Shown here in pieces: positions 1 to 11,810 of a stretch of 64,000 bases of DNA. The position numbers and the translations under genes are program-made. Within the stretch, counting starts at the first letter, position 1. Every line of letters starts with the position of its first letter. The stretch comes from Climacteris rufus (lineage: Eukaryota > Chordata > Aves > Passeriformes > Climacteridae), in NCBI GenBank assembly GCA_013398175.1, contig VZRZ01007315.1, positions 64,201-128,200 of the forward strand. Reading direction: 5' to 3'. The notes under the pieces were generated by a model that searched no databases, was not told the DNA's origin, and worked only from the letters and a program-made list of their open reading frames with translations.

Positions 1-71
1 AAAAGAAAAAGAAAAAGAAAAAGAAAAAGAAAAAGAAAAAGAAAAAGAAAAAGAAAAAGAAAAAGAAAAAG
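1..71. repeat. (AAAAAG)n hexamer microsatellite, cut by the window edge
   Basis: A nearly perfect run of five or so A followed by one G is repeated about twelve times from the first base. It is a pure purine tract on the plus strand. Its left end lies outside the window, so its full length is unknown. Confidence 0.95.
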
Positions 72-635
72 TAGCATTTTCACAATAAATGGGGTAGGGC
101 AATAGGTAACCATAAGTTTATGATAACATTAACACTACATCCCAGTACTGAGAAGTGAATGCTTGTTTACGATTATGAATTGAAATACAGAAATCAAGAA
201 ACATTCTAAAATATGAGAAAATATCTATAGCTTAATCAGCCACCCTGTTAAGAATCACATTAACCAAAGCATAGATTTTATCTTTCTGTCACCTTCCCTT
301 TCTCTGTCACACCTTTTCAACCAACTGTACCCAAAGAGATGCCATAACAAGTATTTATACGGCATAAGAATATAAAACATTTATTTGTTAACAGATACAC
401 AGGTGAGACAGGCAGGACTGACAAGCTATTAGGCTAAATGTTGATCTCATACTTTAATCCTTCTGCCAAGACACTGCAGTCCTTTTTGGTCAGGAAGCCA
501 ATGAGGGGGTTCAAACAGGTTGATCCATTTAGTGGGTTAGATGCTCTTCTTCTAACTCCCTTAGCATTTTAACAGTTTCCATTCCAGCATTTTTTATTTT
601 GAAGCCTTGAGCTATTATTAATATAATTCAAATAT
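72..635. other. AT-rich unique DNA upstream of the candidate exon
   Basis: I see no recognised repeat, RNA gene or splice-bounded ORF in this stretch. If the candidate exon at 697 is real, this would be intron sequence, and the pyrimidine-rich tract before the acceptor lies just to its right. Confidence 0.4.
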
Positions 636-696
636 TTGCTATATACACATAAAAATTTGCATTTTTGTCTGTTTTCATTTTTGTTATTTTGCACAG

Positions 697-860
697 CTCT
701 AGCTTGTATGCTTTCTTTCTGCTTTTTCTCATGTATGGTTTATCGGAAGTCTAAGCCGGAGTTAGACAGCTGTACTGTGTCCAAACCAGAATTTGGACCA
801 CAGAAAGCTGAAACCCTGGAAGGAGGATTACAGGATAAACATACTTGCTTCAGGTGGTGA
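697..860 (+). CDS. Candidate terminal coding exon of an unidentified membrane protein
   Basis: This is a possible last coding exon; I do not recognise the gene. Seen in the sequence: a T-rich tract (about 665-692) leads into GCACAG, giving a good 3' splice site with the exon starting at 697 in the second position of a codon. The open frame then reads a hydrophobic stretch (LACMLSFCFFSCMV), a basic stop-transfer-like YRKSK, and a polar tail of about 37 residues ending CFRW before TGA at 858-860. This order fits the end of a single-pass type I membrane protein. The codons around 740-840 are richer in G and C than the flanks. AATAAA occurs at 873-878, too close to the stop to be a likely poly(A) signal by itself. 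The frame stays open upstream to an ATG at 636, but that part overlaps the pyrimidine tract and is probably not coding. No matching upstream exon was found. It could be a chance ORF. Confidence 0.35.
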
Positions 861-1628
861 AGATGTGTTGGCAATAAACACAGCTCAACTTGTGGTAGTT
901 CCAATAATCTGACAACAACGACGGTTGGAAAAGAAATCATTTTACTTCTTTGAGTATTTATTATTTCTTTAGAAATACTACTCACTGCCTAAGCCCATTT
1001 CTTTGTGCCATTTATTTCATGCTGTGAAGTAGGAAAATAATGATGCAAAAATCCAGCTTGTGTTACAACAGCTCCACAGAACAAAGAACACAGGACATTC
1101 GGTGCCAGTCTTGCCATGACTCATCACAAAGGAAAGAGTATGAGCACATCTATAATGAATAGATATGATTAAATAGGGCAGGACCAAATGTGAGAAATAA
1201 TGAAGCACATTAGGCTAAAATGATACAGCCTAATACTCTTCAGGAGTCTAAGGAAGAAAATTCCTTATTTTCTTCATACCTAATGAAGAAAAAGATCTAT
1301 TTTAAATTCCTATTTTTATTATTCTTGTTTTTCCATTAGTTCCTTAACATATAAATGTTATTAATTTAAAACACTATTGCGTAAGAAAAATTATGGAGCT
1401 GACTCTGTTGTAATTATTACCATTCACAAGACATCTTCAAATAACTCCCTTTTCTTTTGTTCTGTTTGTAGAATATGATGCAGTCTATACTTCATCAAAA
1501 ATTATTTTCCTTTAGCACAACTTGGTCTTTTGCAATTAACGTCTCTTTTCCATTACTCCTCTATCCTTTTAGAGCACCCCCACAAAATGCTGTATAAACT
1601 ACGCTGTAAAGAGCCTTTTGTAGTCAGT
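861..1628. other. AT-rich unique DNA after the candidate exon
   Basis: This would be 3' UTR and downstream flank if the exon at 697-860 is real. I see no mobile element or RNA gene here. Confidence 0.35.
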
Positions 1629-1791
1629 AGGGTTGTCCAGAAAGGTGCAGAGTCTCCTTCTCTGGAGATATTCAAAACCCATCTTGACACAATCCTGATT
1701 AGCATATTCCAGGGGACCCTGTCTGAGCAGGGGAGGTTGGACTGGGTGACCTCCAGTGGTCCCTTCCAATCTTACTCTGTGATTCTGTAAA
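1629..1791 (+). mobile_element. CR1 LINE, 3'-terminal fragment
   Basis: The sequence follows the last 160 or so bases of a CR1 non-LTR retrotransposon: a stretch equivalent to 'gagtctcc..ctggagatattcaaaaccc', then 'ggaggttggactgggtgacctcc', then 'cccttccaatc' and a short tail of the ATTCTGTGA type at about 1777-1789. Such 5'-truncated copies are the usual product of CR1 target-primed insertion. It cannot be active. Confidence 0.88.
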
Positions 1792-1917
1792 AAGCCTGAG
1801 TAGGAGGCACCCTGCACTCGTAACACTGTCACAGATCCTATGATCATACAAGCATACCTAATTTCTTCTTAACATATTCTAATTTCTTTCTCTGGGTGTA
1901 CATTTTCCCCTCTTTCT

Positions 1918-2428
1918 CAGAGCTGACCAGTGAGCTGGTAAGCCTCTGAACAGCCTGTTGAGCAGGAAATAAATGACTAAGGAAGTGACACTGCTTAAGA
2001 GAAATGTGTGTGTATCCACCACTGGTAAGGGTGAATTCAAAGATCAATTTCCCATGTAATCTATAAATTATCAAATCAAAACTTAGTTTTGTTGAACAGC
2101 CAAACAATATTTATCCTCTTCTACTAACTACTCATATTGAGTTGATCTTCTACTACATAACTTTTTCATCAGTTGGAAATCAGCTTTTTGTTATACCCAG
2201 CAAGGACAGGTACACTGGAATATTCAATATGCTGTGAATTTCCCTACTGGATTTCCTGAAACTAATTAAATGATGAAATTATATCTTCAAGCTATAAAGC
2301 CTAAAACATTCGTATGCCTCACCTTGTCTGCTCAAAAATTAAGACGTGTCTGTAGAAGGGACAGATGGTGGGAAATGGGAAAGAATGTACATATGTACAT
2401 GCAATGTATGTATGGAAGGAAATAAAGG
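1918..2428. repeat. Left arm of a near-perfect 0.5 kb inverted repeat
   Basis: The reverse complement of this segment is found at 7084-7594, with paired coordinates summing to 9512 and no indels. I compared it by eye: the inner 490 or so bases (1936-2428) showed no differences, and three mismatches fall in the outermost 15 bases (about 1922-1935). The inner edge meets the only ambiguous base of the region, an N at 2429. An ORF of about 58 shared codons appears in both arms only because the DNA is duplicated. The arms do not match any family I recognise. Confidence 0.95.
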
Positions 2429-2456
2429 NTATATATATACCTATATATATATAAAT
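2429..2456. repeat. Ambiguous base followed by a (TA)n tract
   Basis: The N at 2429 is followed by alternating T and A interrupted by CC. It sits exactly at the inner end of the inverted repeat arm. Alternating TA tracts are prone to slippage in sequencing and assembly. Confidence 0.85.
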
Positions 2457-5400
2457 AAGGCATGCTCATGGGGTTTTTTTTCTGAACAGAACTATAAGAC
2501 AAGCTGCACAAATCCAGAGGGCATGAACAAGAAGGAGTCTGAGCTGATATTCAGTTAATACCATACTTACTAACAGCATCTGGCATCATGTTAGGAAACT
2601 GAAACAAAAATGAATTTCTAACATCCTGTTATGCCCATTAGTCAAAAAAACCTAATAACTGGATGAATGTGATTCATTACTCTTAGAACCGTCTGTGGCT
2701 TTCTTTCATGTTTTCAAGCTTCAAATAGATAAAGTAAGAAAGTATAATCACAGTATCATAAAGAAACCTTCACTATTCATCCATAAAAGTAGGGCTACAA
2801 TATTTTTCATTTGTGAGTAAAATTGCTATACATTTCCGTTCTCAAAAAAAAAAAAATTTACCTGAATTGTACCAGTTTGCGACATTAAAATGAATTTGAA
2901 ACTAAGTTTGAAAAATGTAAAATGTAATTGAGAGCAGAATTAATTTGTTCTTATTTTATTTTATTAACTCTTTTTAACTTATATTTTATTTTTCAAAATA
3001 AAATGCTTTGTCATGATGCTATCATAGTCTAATGAAATGTGTGTTATATATTTCAATGGAAATCACCAATTTCAATATCCCTTATTCAATAGCTAATAGA
3101 CAAAAGGCTATTTGAGACTTCATGATGAGAAAAATGCTTTTCAAAACAGCAGTTCGAACACTGTCTAAAAGCTCTACCACCTAATGCATTCCAGAAAATC
3201 TCTATTTTAGCATTAATGACCAATTCATCCATAATAATACAAATATTTTGACCTAACAGGCTAAGTTGGTCGCATTGTAGAAGAAAACACTGAAATAATA
3301 GCAAGTACACAAAAGGAAGACCAAAAAAGGTGAAGAAGAACTTACAACTGAAAGATTGTCTCTTATCTCTTCCACTTTCTTTCTGTGCTTATTCCTATCT
3401 TTTGAAGGGGATGTAGGAGGATGTACAAAAGAATTAGTAAATATCTATAAAGAAATTCACTCTCAAAATATTTTAGTTAGCTTACATTCTATGAAAAAAA
3501 TGTAATTAAATACAAATTTTGCATCAGACAAGATACTGCTGTTTTTGGTGCAATATTCTAAATATTCTTTTAGAACAGTTACATATTAAAAAAATTGACT
3601 GTAACCTAACCTCACAAAATTAAGTTACAGGAGTTTGTGCTGTCCACTAAAATCTACACTTTCTCATTTTTCTTCTGGTGTAGTAGAGTGGTTTGCTGAA
3701 CCACTATATAGCTGAAAGATTTGCTCTCATGTACCCCTGAGTGCAAAACTTTGTACCAGGCTTAAAATTTCTGCATTTTTCTGGTTAACAAAATGCCCCA
3801 GTTGGGAAATGTTTATATGTGAAAAGTGAATGAAACCAATCATCTGCACATTTCTCAAAGGCAGCTGGCAAATGTTGAATAATTTATGGAAAGTACTTGG
3901 TTTTATTTTCCCCGTTGTTGGAGGTCAAAATTAAAAAAGGTGGAAAACTAGTGAAGTAAACTGAAGGTATATATGTTCATTAGAGCTGTTAAACCCAGCA
4001 TTTATAAACTTTTCAAGAACTTCTTCAATATTATATTTTAGCAGTTACTAGGGGAAATTTTATTCTGAATTTAATTTAAAATTCTAGCAAAGAAGTTAAA
4101 AAACAGAATATTTTGAAGATGAAAAATTATTAAAATAAAAAAATCTCCACACCCCCCCAATCTATAGCCTAAGTGTTATATGGATACTGAAAATTAAAGT
4201 GAGCATTATGCTCTGTTTTAAAGCCAGCATAAGCCAAGCACTCTTAGTGTGTTCCTGTGTAGTTCCCTCAAGTAGTAACAATGTGATATATATCAGGCAG
4301 ACTTGACAGTAAACAGATTTTACTTTTCATTTTCAGTATATCGTTTATTGGGAATTTCTCTACTAGTGTATATCATGCTCAACTCGCGTTTAACATATCA
4401 CAGCAGTCTAATCACCCAGGGCCACTTCAGACTGGGCTGGTAAAGGGCTAAAAGAACCATAAGCAAAATTGATTACAGATCAGGAGATATTTAAGTTTAC
4501 TCTTCTGTTTAGTATCTATTATATCTGCGTTCACTGACGATAATATGCTTATTTTTAAAGTGACTGGTGATGAAATTTGCTATTTTTCTTTAAAATCCTG
4601 TACTGAAAAGATTCTTATGATGAGAGAAAAGGGAATTTTGACATGGATGACATGGAGTAAACATGTTTCTTCAGAACTGTATTATATCTCATTTATTTCA
4701 ATGAAGAAAGTTGCACTATCACCTGGAAAAGCTTTTCAAAGTTAGACTGGGTTTTCACTATGTCTACAAACACTACAGAAAAGATGATAAACAACTCTTG
4801 CATTTGGCTAATAAATTACTTAAAGTAGTACACTCTAGAATGTAGCCCTTCTTCAGACTGTAGATTTCAGCACATCCACATATTGGGCCACATATTAGGA
4901 GAAATAGCAACAAAGTAGATTAGAAACAGGCTTTACTAAAGGGAATGGCCAAGAGAAAATTATCATCCAAGATCATTAAGACCCTTGGCATCCAGTGAAA
5001 GAGAAATTGCTCAATATGCCTAATAAAAATTAAGAATTTGCATTCTTAAAAGTCTTAAAAAAGCATTTTTATAATTATGGAAAGTAAGTTGATGTTTGTT
5101 TGTTTGTTTGTTTTTTATGGTATTTTATATTCCCTGTGCTACTTAGGCATACCAAAGTAGTGTTAAAATAAAAAGAAAAGGTGTTTAGTTCAGTTTCCTT
5201 CATTATTCTAGCATATATTTAACTCAGAAAGTGGAGAAGTAATTTGAAGTAACATTCATTTTCTCTGATTTTTGAAATGTACAGTCACATCCTCATGAGT
5301 TTTGCAGCAGACCTTAATCAGAAGGGACATTCTAACCTGGATGCCAGAGGCTAAAACTCACAGATTCTGCAGAAGAATATGAACAGTACCTTTCCCCCTC

Positions 5401-7083
5401 CTGCTAAATTACTCCCTGGACATAGAGCCACAGGTCCATCAGTGACCAGAAAATTAAGCAAAAGTTGATTCATGAACCTAAGGAAGTAATAGGTCAGATT
5501 TTATTTGTAGTTACTGTCATTTTAAGGGAGTATTTGTAGTTCTAAGATTCATGTTGAAGAAATAAAGACACAAAAGAGAATCAGGTGCAAGGGAAGAGGA
5601 AATTAATTACACATCCCTAATTCAAAGGTATTTGGATATTGTTATGATTATTATTATTGACAATTAGAATCATAATAGAAAAATAATAGAAAAATATAAA
5701 AAAAATAAATTATATACACATCTGTGTGAGAGTATGCATGTCACATTTGGCCTTTCCTCTACAAAGTACACTGCTAAAATAATATAAAAATTTGACCTAA
5801 GCATTCTTTTTGTTATTTTTATTTTATCATCAAGTTTGTTGATAGACTGGAACTACGGATAAAAAACAATTCTTTTGCAGGAAAAAAAAGCTCTAGCTGA
5901 GAATGAAAAATAATTGGTATTATATATCTACAGAAAGTAGTAAATCTACTGGAAATGTAGTGCTGGCTGTGGATTTTTTTCAAAATGCATCTTTTGTCAG
6001 CAAATTCCAAATATTTAAAAAAAAAAGAAATTAAAGGAAATTTAAGTGAGGGGTAAATTGATATTGAACTTAGTTTTGGAATTGCTTTTCTGGGTGAGAA
6101 AAGGCTTATGTTGTAGCAAAGCGGTAGTGAGGCATTCAAATACAGCATATAAAATTATAGTTCATGTTCTTATGCTGTTTGATTTGAACAGTCTTACACC
6201 TTTTCCTTTGCAATGCATGAACTTCTTTTAGCCAAGACCATACTGGCCATGCCAAATGTGCTGCTTATTTTCACTTTGACTTCCAAAATTTACTTCCTAC
6301 AGCTGAGAAAGCCATCCCAGCAAGCTCCATTGAAAACAGCATACTTTCTGATTTCAAGAAAGAGTGTGAAACTCTATCCTTCCTGTCACAGTTATCTTCT
6401 TTGCATGCAGGCTGTAATTCTTGTTTTCCAGCTGTCACTATTGATATAACACAGAATCTTATATTTTGGCACTTTGAATTTTTGTAATCTCTGTTCCTTG
6501 CAACTGTTTATGTTTCTTTAGTAGCTGACTTCATTGGGAATTGCCCCTAGTTTTCTGTAATGTGACATTGAGCAGCACTTTGGGAAATTTGGGCAAGTTG
6601 TAATTCCTCATTCTTATCACTTTTATATGCCATGTTTTCGGTCAGAAACTATCAAATAAGCAAACAAAAACCTTTAAAACCTTTTGCTCTTTAAAAGCAA
6701 AAGAGATAAAATAATATGCTTCTTATATGAGGTACTGTGATGTTATTAATGTAGCAATTGAATTTTTTCACAATTAACTTGGTGATTTTCTGGTACTTTT
6801 TTTTCCCCCAACTGTTCTATGCTTAACAACTCTAACTTATTGAACTTACCTTTGAAATTGGGAAAAGACTACCTTTTTCCACTCCTAGTGTATTGCTGAT
6901 TTCTGTTAAAAATTACTAAATGTGCTGATATCATGCATCCATAATGCAAGCTTGCAGTTTACTTGGGACTTAGGAATTTGATTTGATTAGATTTCAGGTT
7001 AAACTCAGTCATGACCCTAATGAAAAGCTTCATATTTCAGAGTTGAAACCTGATCAAGTGGTAATTCAAAGCTTCGGGTGGTG
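2457..7083. other. Spacer of the inverted repeat, AT-rich unique DNA
   Basis: About 4.6 kb between the two arms. I see short homopolymers (A-runs near 2847), a C-run near 4153 and a (TTTG)n run at 5096-5113, but no recognised transposon, RNA gene or convincing exon. ORFs here reach 109 codons with no coding signal that I can see. Confidence 0.5.
5096..5113. repeat. (TTTG)n short microsatellite
   Basis: About four and a half copies of TTTG precede a short T-run. Confidence 0.8.
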
Positions 7084-7594
7084 CCTTTATTTCCTTCCAT
7101 ACATACATTGCATGTACATATGTACATTCTTTCCCATTTCCCACCATCTGTCCCTTCTACAGACACGTCTTAATTTTTGAGCAGACAAGGTGAGGCATAC
7201 GAATGTTTTAGGCTTTATAGCTTGAAGATATAATTTCATCATTTAATTAGTTTCAGGAAATCCAGTAGGGAAATTCACAGCATATTGAATATTCCAGTGT
7301 ACCTGTCCTTGCTGGGTATAACAAAAAGCTGATTTCCAACTGATGAAAAAGTTATGTAGTAGAAGATCAACTCAATATGAGTAGTTAGTAGAAGAGGATA
7401 AATATTGTTTGGCTGTTCAACAAAACTAAGTTTTGATTTGATAATTTATAGATTACATGGGAAATTGATCTTTGAATTCACCCTTACCAGTGGTGGATAC
7501 ACACACATTTCTCTTAAGCAGTGTCACTTCCTTAGTCATTTATTTCCTGCTCAACAGGCTGTTCAGAGGCTTACCAACTCACTGGCCAACTCTG
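7084..7594. repeat. Right arm of the near-perfect inverted repeat
   Basis: This is the partner of 1918-2428 in the opposite orientation. Sequence outside 7594 and outside 1918 is unrelated, and so is sequence inside 7084 and 2428. The two arms enclose 4655 bases. Confidence 0.95.
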
Positions 7595-8263
7595 CAGTTT
7601 AAGGGAAATACAGATGTATTTGCCATTCATTTCAGAAGAAAAAAGTAGACTTGACACAGTTGCTTTCCTCATCCTTCAGTTAAATTCTACTTGCAATCTT
7701 ATTGTGTTATTACTATTGAATCATATTCTAATCCAATGGAGTTGCAGTAGCAAGTATGTCCTAAGCACAAAGCTATATTTTAAAAAAAGAGTCATGAGTA
7801 TTTTAAGTCCTAATTCCACAACAGATAACTGGGATAATTTTATACTTGCAGAGATATAATTTTGAGTTTGAAATCTAAAGTACCACTTTTCCTACTTCAG
7901 CTACAGATACAGTCACAAACACATAAGTAAAACATGATGGCAAAGGGTCAATAGCACTATGACTTACTGGAGAAAAAGTATAAAGTATTTGCCACAGCAA
8001 GGAAAGTAAGAAGCATATGAGTAAATAGATCATCTAGAATTTGTGCAGTAAGGCTGAGAATAACTGTATTGTTTGGGTTGCTTAATGTTTTATATGATAA
8101 TGAACTTATGTTTACAAAATGGCTAATAGCTCAAAATAAAGTAATGGAACAAGCTGATAGAATGCTAACACTCTTCCCATATTGTGAAGTGGCTGAACTT
8201 ATTGCTTGGTTCCTCTCATATCATAACCAGAAACTGTTTTAATATCTAAAATAACATTTTTAC
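7595..8263. other. AT-rich unique DNA
   Basis: No recognised element. An 81-codon ORF begins near 7614 but it lacks any family resemblance or splice context that I can see. Confidence 0.4.
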
Positions 8264-8954
8264 TGTTGCGCTGACCACAAGCCGCCCAGTGGCTGGGCAG
8301 GCAACAAGTTCTGATGCCCCAGCAGCGTGGCAATCAGAGTCCTGTCAGCAGCTGTCGGTGCTGCCTGCAAGTAGCTCAGTTCAAAGGCTGGCTGCTGCAA
8401 GGTGTTGCTAGGCAACAGGCGAGGGTGAAGGAAGAAAGAGGGACTCTTTCCTTGTCTGTAATCCCGACTTTATTCCAGCCTCGAGGGGCAGAGTTCCAGT
8501 CAAAAAGGGGGGACAAAGGAGAAGAACCCTGGGGAAGAGTTACAGCCCCCTTTTGACATGGGGGAGGAGAAGGAGAGGAACAAAGGGATAAACCAATAAG
8601 GGAATGACGAGGGGTGACAGGGAGCAAATCACAGAGGGTTAGGGGAGGAATATATTTGAACCAACCGATGGGGAACAAAACTGAACAGAACTTTCCAGAG
8701 CTCAATACATAAGCAATGAAACACATGAATAAACATAAGAGTCTAAACCAATAGCATTATGGGAACAGAGAGGTTTCTAGAAGGAGAGGAGGAGATGCTG
8801 CTAGAGGGACACCCAGTGGGGAGTAGCCTTAAACCTTGGTCTCACCCTTGGATCCACCTCAGGGTCGGACTCCTGGGCAGTGAAATCCACCCAATAGATG
8901 TCACTCAGCCCCAAGGTGGGCTGGGTCACCACAGCATCTTACTATGCTCCCACA
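8264..8954 (-). mobile_element. GC-rich LTR-like element, probably a solo LTR of an endogenous retrovirus
   Basis: A block of about 690 bases stands out from its AT-rich flanks by GC content and CpGs. Read on the minus strand it starts TGTGGGAG and ends GCGCAACA, so it has the TG..CA termini of an LTR. In that orientation a TATATT box lies near 8652, and an AATAAA poly(A) signal (rc of TTTATT) lies near 8469-8475, followed by about 200 bases that would be R-U5. No retroviral coding sequence lies on either side, hence solo LTR. Flanking bases (TTTAC and CCTAC) give only a weak target-site duplication, so the ends are approximate. I cannot name the family. Confidence 0.6.
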
Positions 8955-9437
8955 CCTACTTTCTGAAAGAACACGAGCTGAATTGAGAGAATTGGTCTGC
9001 TTGCTGGTATTCAGAAGTAAAAGGTATCATATAATCACAGGTGGTCATCTTTAGAATAAGAGGGAATGATAAGAGAAGGATTTTCTGCTCTTAAGAAATA
9101 TTACAGAAAAGTAAACCCAGGGTTTTGTGCAATGACAATGATAATAATATGAGTATTGCTTCACTGGAGATCAGGAGTGACTGCAGCTGTGTCAGTCTGT
9201 ATTTAAGACTTTTTACAGGTTGTTTCTTTCAGTATTTCAGTGAGACTGAAACTCTTTCCCTTTGTAGGCTGTTTTTCCTTAACTTTAAGCCACCAACAGA
9301 GTAGGTGATTGAGCCAACTGAAACAGAGCTGTGTGTGTTCTCTCACGTACTTAAGCAGATGTTTAGTCCTTGGATCTAACAGCTGAACTATGAGACTAAT
9401 TTTTTTTCCTCTGCTATGAAACACCTTTTATCCCAGG
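8955..9437. other. Unique DNA between the LTR-like block and the purine tract
   Basis: No recognised feature. A short minus-strand ORF at 9203-9424 shows no coding signal. Confidence 0.35.
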
Positions 9438-9688
9438 TTTAAAAAAATAAATGGAAAAAGGAAAAAGAAAATAGAATGAAGAAAAAGAAAAAAAAAGGGA
9501 AAAAGAAAAGAAAAAGAAATGGGTAAAAATAAAAAGAAAAAAGTGGGAAAAGAAAAAGAAAAAGGGAAAAAAGAGAAAGAAAAAGAAGAAGAGAAAAAAA
9601 AAAAAGAAGAAGAAGAAGAAGAAGAAGAAGAAGAAGAAGAAGAAGAAGAAGAAGAAGAAGAAAAAAAGAGAAAAAGAAGGAAAAAAAA
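9438..9688. repeat. Purine-rich microsatellite: (GAAAAA)n grading into (GAA)n
   Basis: From about 9438 the plus strand is almost only A and G. An irregular A-rich G-spaced tract leads into a clean (GAA)n run from about 9606 to 9661 and then back to A-rich sequence. From 9545 to 9687 there is an unbroken purine run of about 140 bases. The Lys/Glu-only ORF across it is an artefact of composition. Long mirror-like purine tracts can form triplex DNA. Confidence 0.93.
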
Positions 9689-10650
9689 TGGTAGCCAGCC
9701 AGTAGTGCTCTAGTTGAGTTTATAGATGGCTACAATAGGCAACTAAAATCTTATTGTTATTGGTTATGACTGCTGATATCTTTGTGGTTTGTAGTTCTGA
9801 AAAGTGCACGTATAAAAAAACTGTTTCTCTCACATATTGCTACTAATAAACTTTAAAAAGAAGTTTCAGAAAAAAAGATTTTATTATGAGTTATGTATTT
9901 AAAATTTTAAATTAAAACGTAGAGCAGATAGATGACAGTGATAAGTTTCATAAAACAATGGCAATAAAAATATTTTTCACAGCACATTATTAGGTATTTG
10001 TTATTTTTCTTTTCACCTTTATCATGCCAGTGATAAGTAAAGCTTTCTACAAATCGGAAGTGAACAGCTTTGCACAACAGCACTTAAGATAATATTCTGT
10101 AACAATATTCTTCATGGAGATTATGACATTTGTCCAAATAAATATAAATTTAAACAATTTATTTAAGGACAAATGTAAAACAAGAAATACAGCCAAGAGA
10201 ATGATTTAGAACTCACAAACTTCTACCTACCTATGTCGTGAGTGAAAGACCCCTAGAAATAGCACTAAAAAAAAAATAAAAATTAATATATCCTGAATTT
10301 GGAATTTTTGGTTTCATTCAGATGTATTTACCCAAGTTAAAACAGTATCAGTGCTGATATCATTGCTTAAATAGCTAGTAACTCAACAGTATCATCCTGG
10401 TTGTTCTGTATCATCCTACTTGTCTTCCAGCCTAGCTTCTCTTCAAATAATAAGAGATGTAAATATATTAGTAAAGACTATTCTCAAAAACAAGAACTTA
10501 GAACATATGTGGTAGAAATTCCAGGAGACTGAGTGGTCGTACATCTATTGTAAGGTAGGAAAACCAAGGAATGTTTCTCCCTACCTTCCATCTCCAGGTG
10601 TATATTGCTTTGGACATTGGTTTTGGCCAGTTTTCTTTCTCTTAACCTAG
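9689..10650. other. AT-rich unique DNA
   Basis: No recognised feature apart from a short A-run near 10267. Confidence 0.35.
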
Positions 10651-11759
10651 TGCTGTGGTTTGAGGCTGGCCTGATGCTGGGCAGCCATGAACAGCCACTT
10701 GCTCACCCTCCCCTGCTCCACAGCTGGACAGAGGAGAGAAAATTTAATGAAGAGTTCATGGAATTGAGATAAGGACCGGGAGAAAACACTCACCAAATAC
10801 CATCAAGAGCAAAACAGGCTCAACTTGAAGCTATCAAGTGGATTTATTGCTGACAAAATCAGAGGAGGAGAATGGGAAGTAAAATAAGCCATTAAAACAC
10901 ATTTTTCCCTCCCAGCCTCTCCCTCCTTCCCACTGACGGCTCAGGGAGATGGGGGTGAGGGTTGTGGTCAGTTCATCACCCAGGATTTTCTACTGCTGCT
11001 CAGGGAGAAGGGTCAATTCCTCACAAGCACTGTAGGGGTCCTCTTTTCCCGCAGGGGACAGTTCTCCATGAACTTTCCTAGCATGGATCCAATCTCACAA
11101 GCAGCAGACCTCCCAAAACTGCTGCAGCATGAATTCCTCCCAGTGGCAAACAGTCCTCCCAAAACTGGTATGATGTGGGGCCTCTGCCACAGGGTGCAGT
11201 CCTTCCAAGGACTCTGACTCGGGAGCAAGGCCTCTTTATCCACAACTACTCCCACTGAACTCCATGCCCCCTCTGGGCATCCCCCTGCTCCGGCATGGGT
11301 ACCTTCTCCACAGGCTGCAGGCGGATCTCTGCATCCCTGTGGGCCTCCATCGGGCACAGGGGGACAGCTGCTTTATCATGGCCTCACCACAGGCTGCAGG
11401 AACATCTAGGCTCTGGTTCCTGGAGCACCTCCTCCCCTTCCTTCTTCTTCACTGATCTCCCCTTCCTTCTTCTTCAACTGATCATCGTTGTTTTCTCCCA
11501 CATATTCTCACCTCCTCCTCTTCTCTGACTGGAATTAAAACTGCAGCCCAAACTTGGTTTTGATTTCTTCTTAACTATATTATCACAGAGGCATTACCAC
11601 CATCTCTAATTGTCCCAGCCTGACCAGCAGCATGTCCACATTCAGAGCCATCAGCGATTGGCTCTGCTGGATATGGTGGAAGCTTCCAGCAGCTTCTCAC
11701 AGAAGCCATCTTTGTGGCCTCCCCCACTGCCAAAGAACGGGCCCTGCAAAACCAACACA
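10651..11759 (-). mobile_element. Avian ERV solo LTR, copy 1
   Basis: An LTR of about 1.1 kb, reading on the minus strand from TGTGTTGGTTTTGCAGGGCCC-like sequence to AAACCACAGCA. It contains repeated cassettes built on 'gcagcc..gtgg..' and 'ctggagcag', seen here as CTGCAG-, GGTGCAG- and CATGGAG-like units on the plus strand, and a late AATAAATCC-type signal near 10840. It is clearly the same family as the copies at 11811 and 39421. I recall this LTR type as very common in bird genomes, usually put in the ERVL group; that name is from memory. The possible 5-base target duplication is CCTAG (10646-10650) and CTTAG (11760-11764), one mismatch. A 25-base unit is tandemly doubled at 11434-11484. 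Confidence 0.8.
11434..11484. repeat. Tandem doubling inside LTR copy 1
   Basis: A 25-base pyrimidine-rich unit starting CCCCTTCCTTCTTC is present twice head to tail, with one extra A in the second copy. The corresponding part of the other two LTR copies has only one. Confidence 0.8.
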
Positions 11760-11810
11760 CTTAGGTATGACTACTGATCTTAGAAACTATTATTAGGCTT
11801 AACACATTAT

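Noticed and set aside
7405..7602. ORF shared with the minus strand at 1844-2107, suggesting a small conserved protein
   Set aside because: The likeness covers the whole DNA of the inverted repeat, coding or not, and ends with the repeat arm rather than with a domain.
9519..9713. 64-codon Lys/Glu-rich ORF
   Set aside because: It is the translation of a purine microsatellite, where stop codons are rare by composition.
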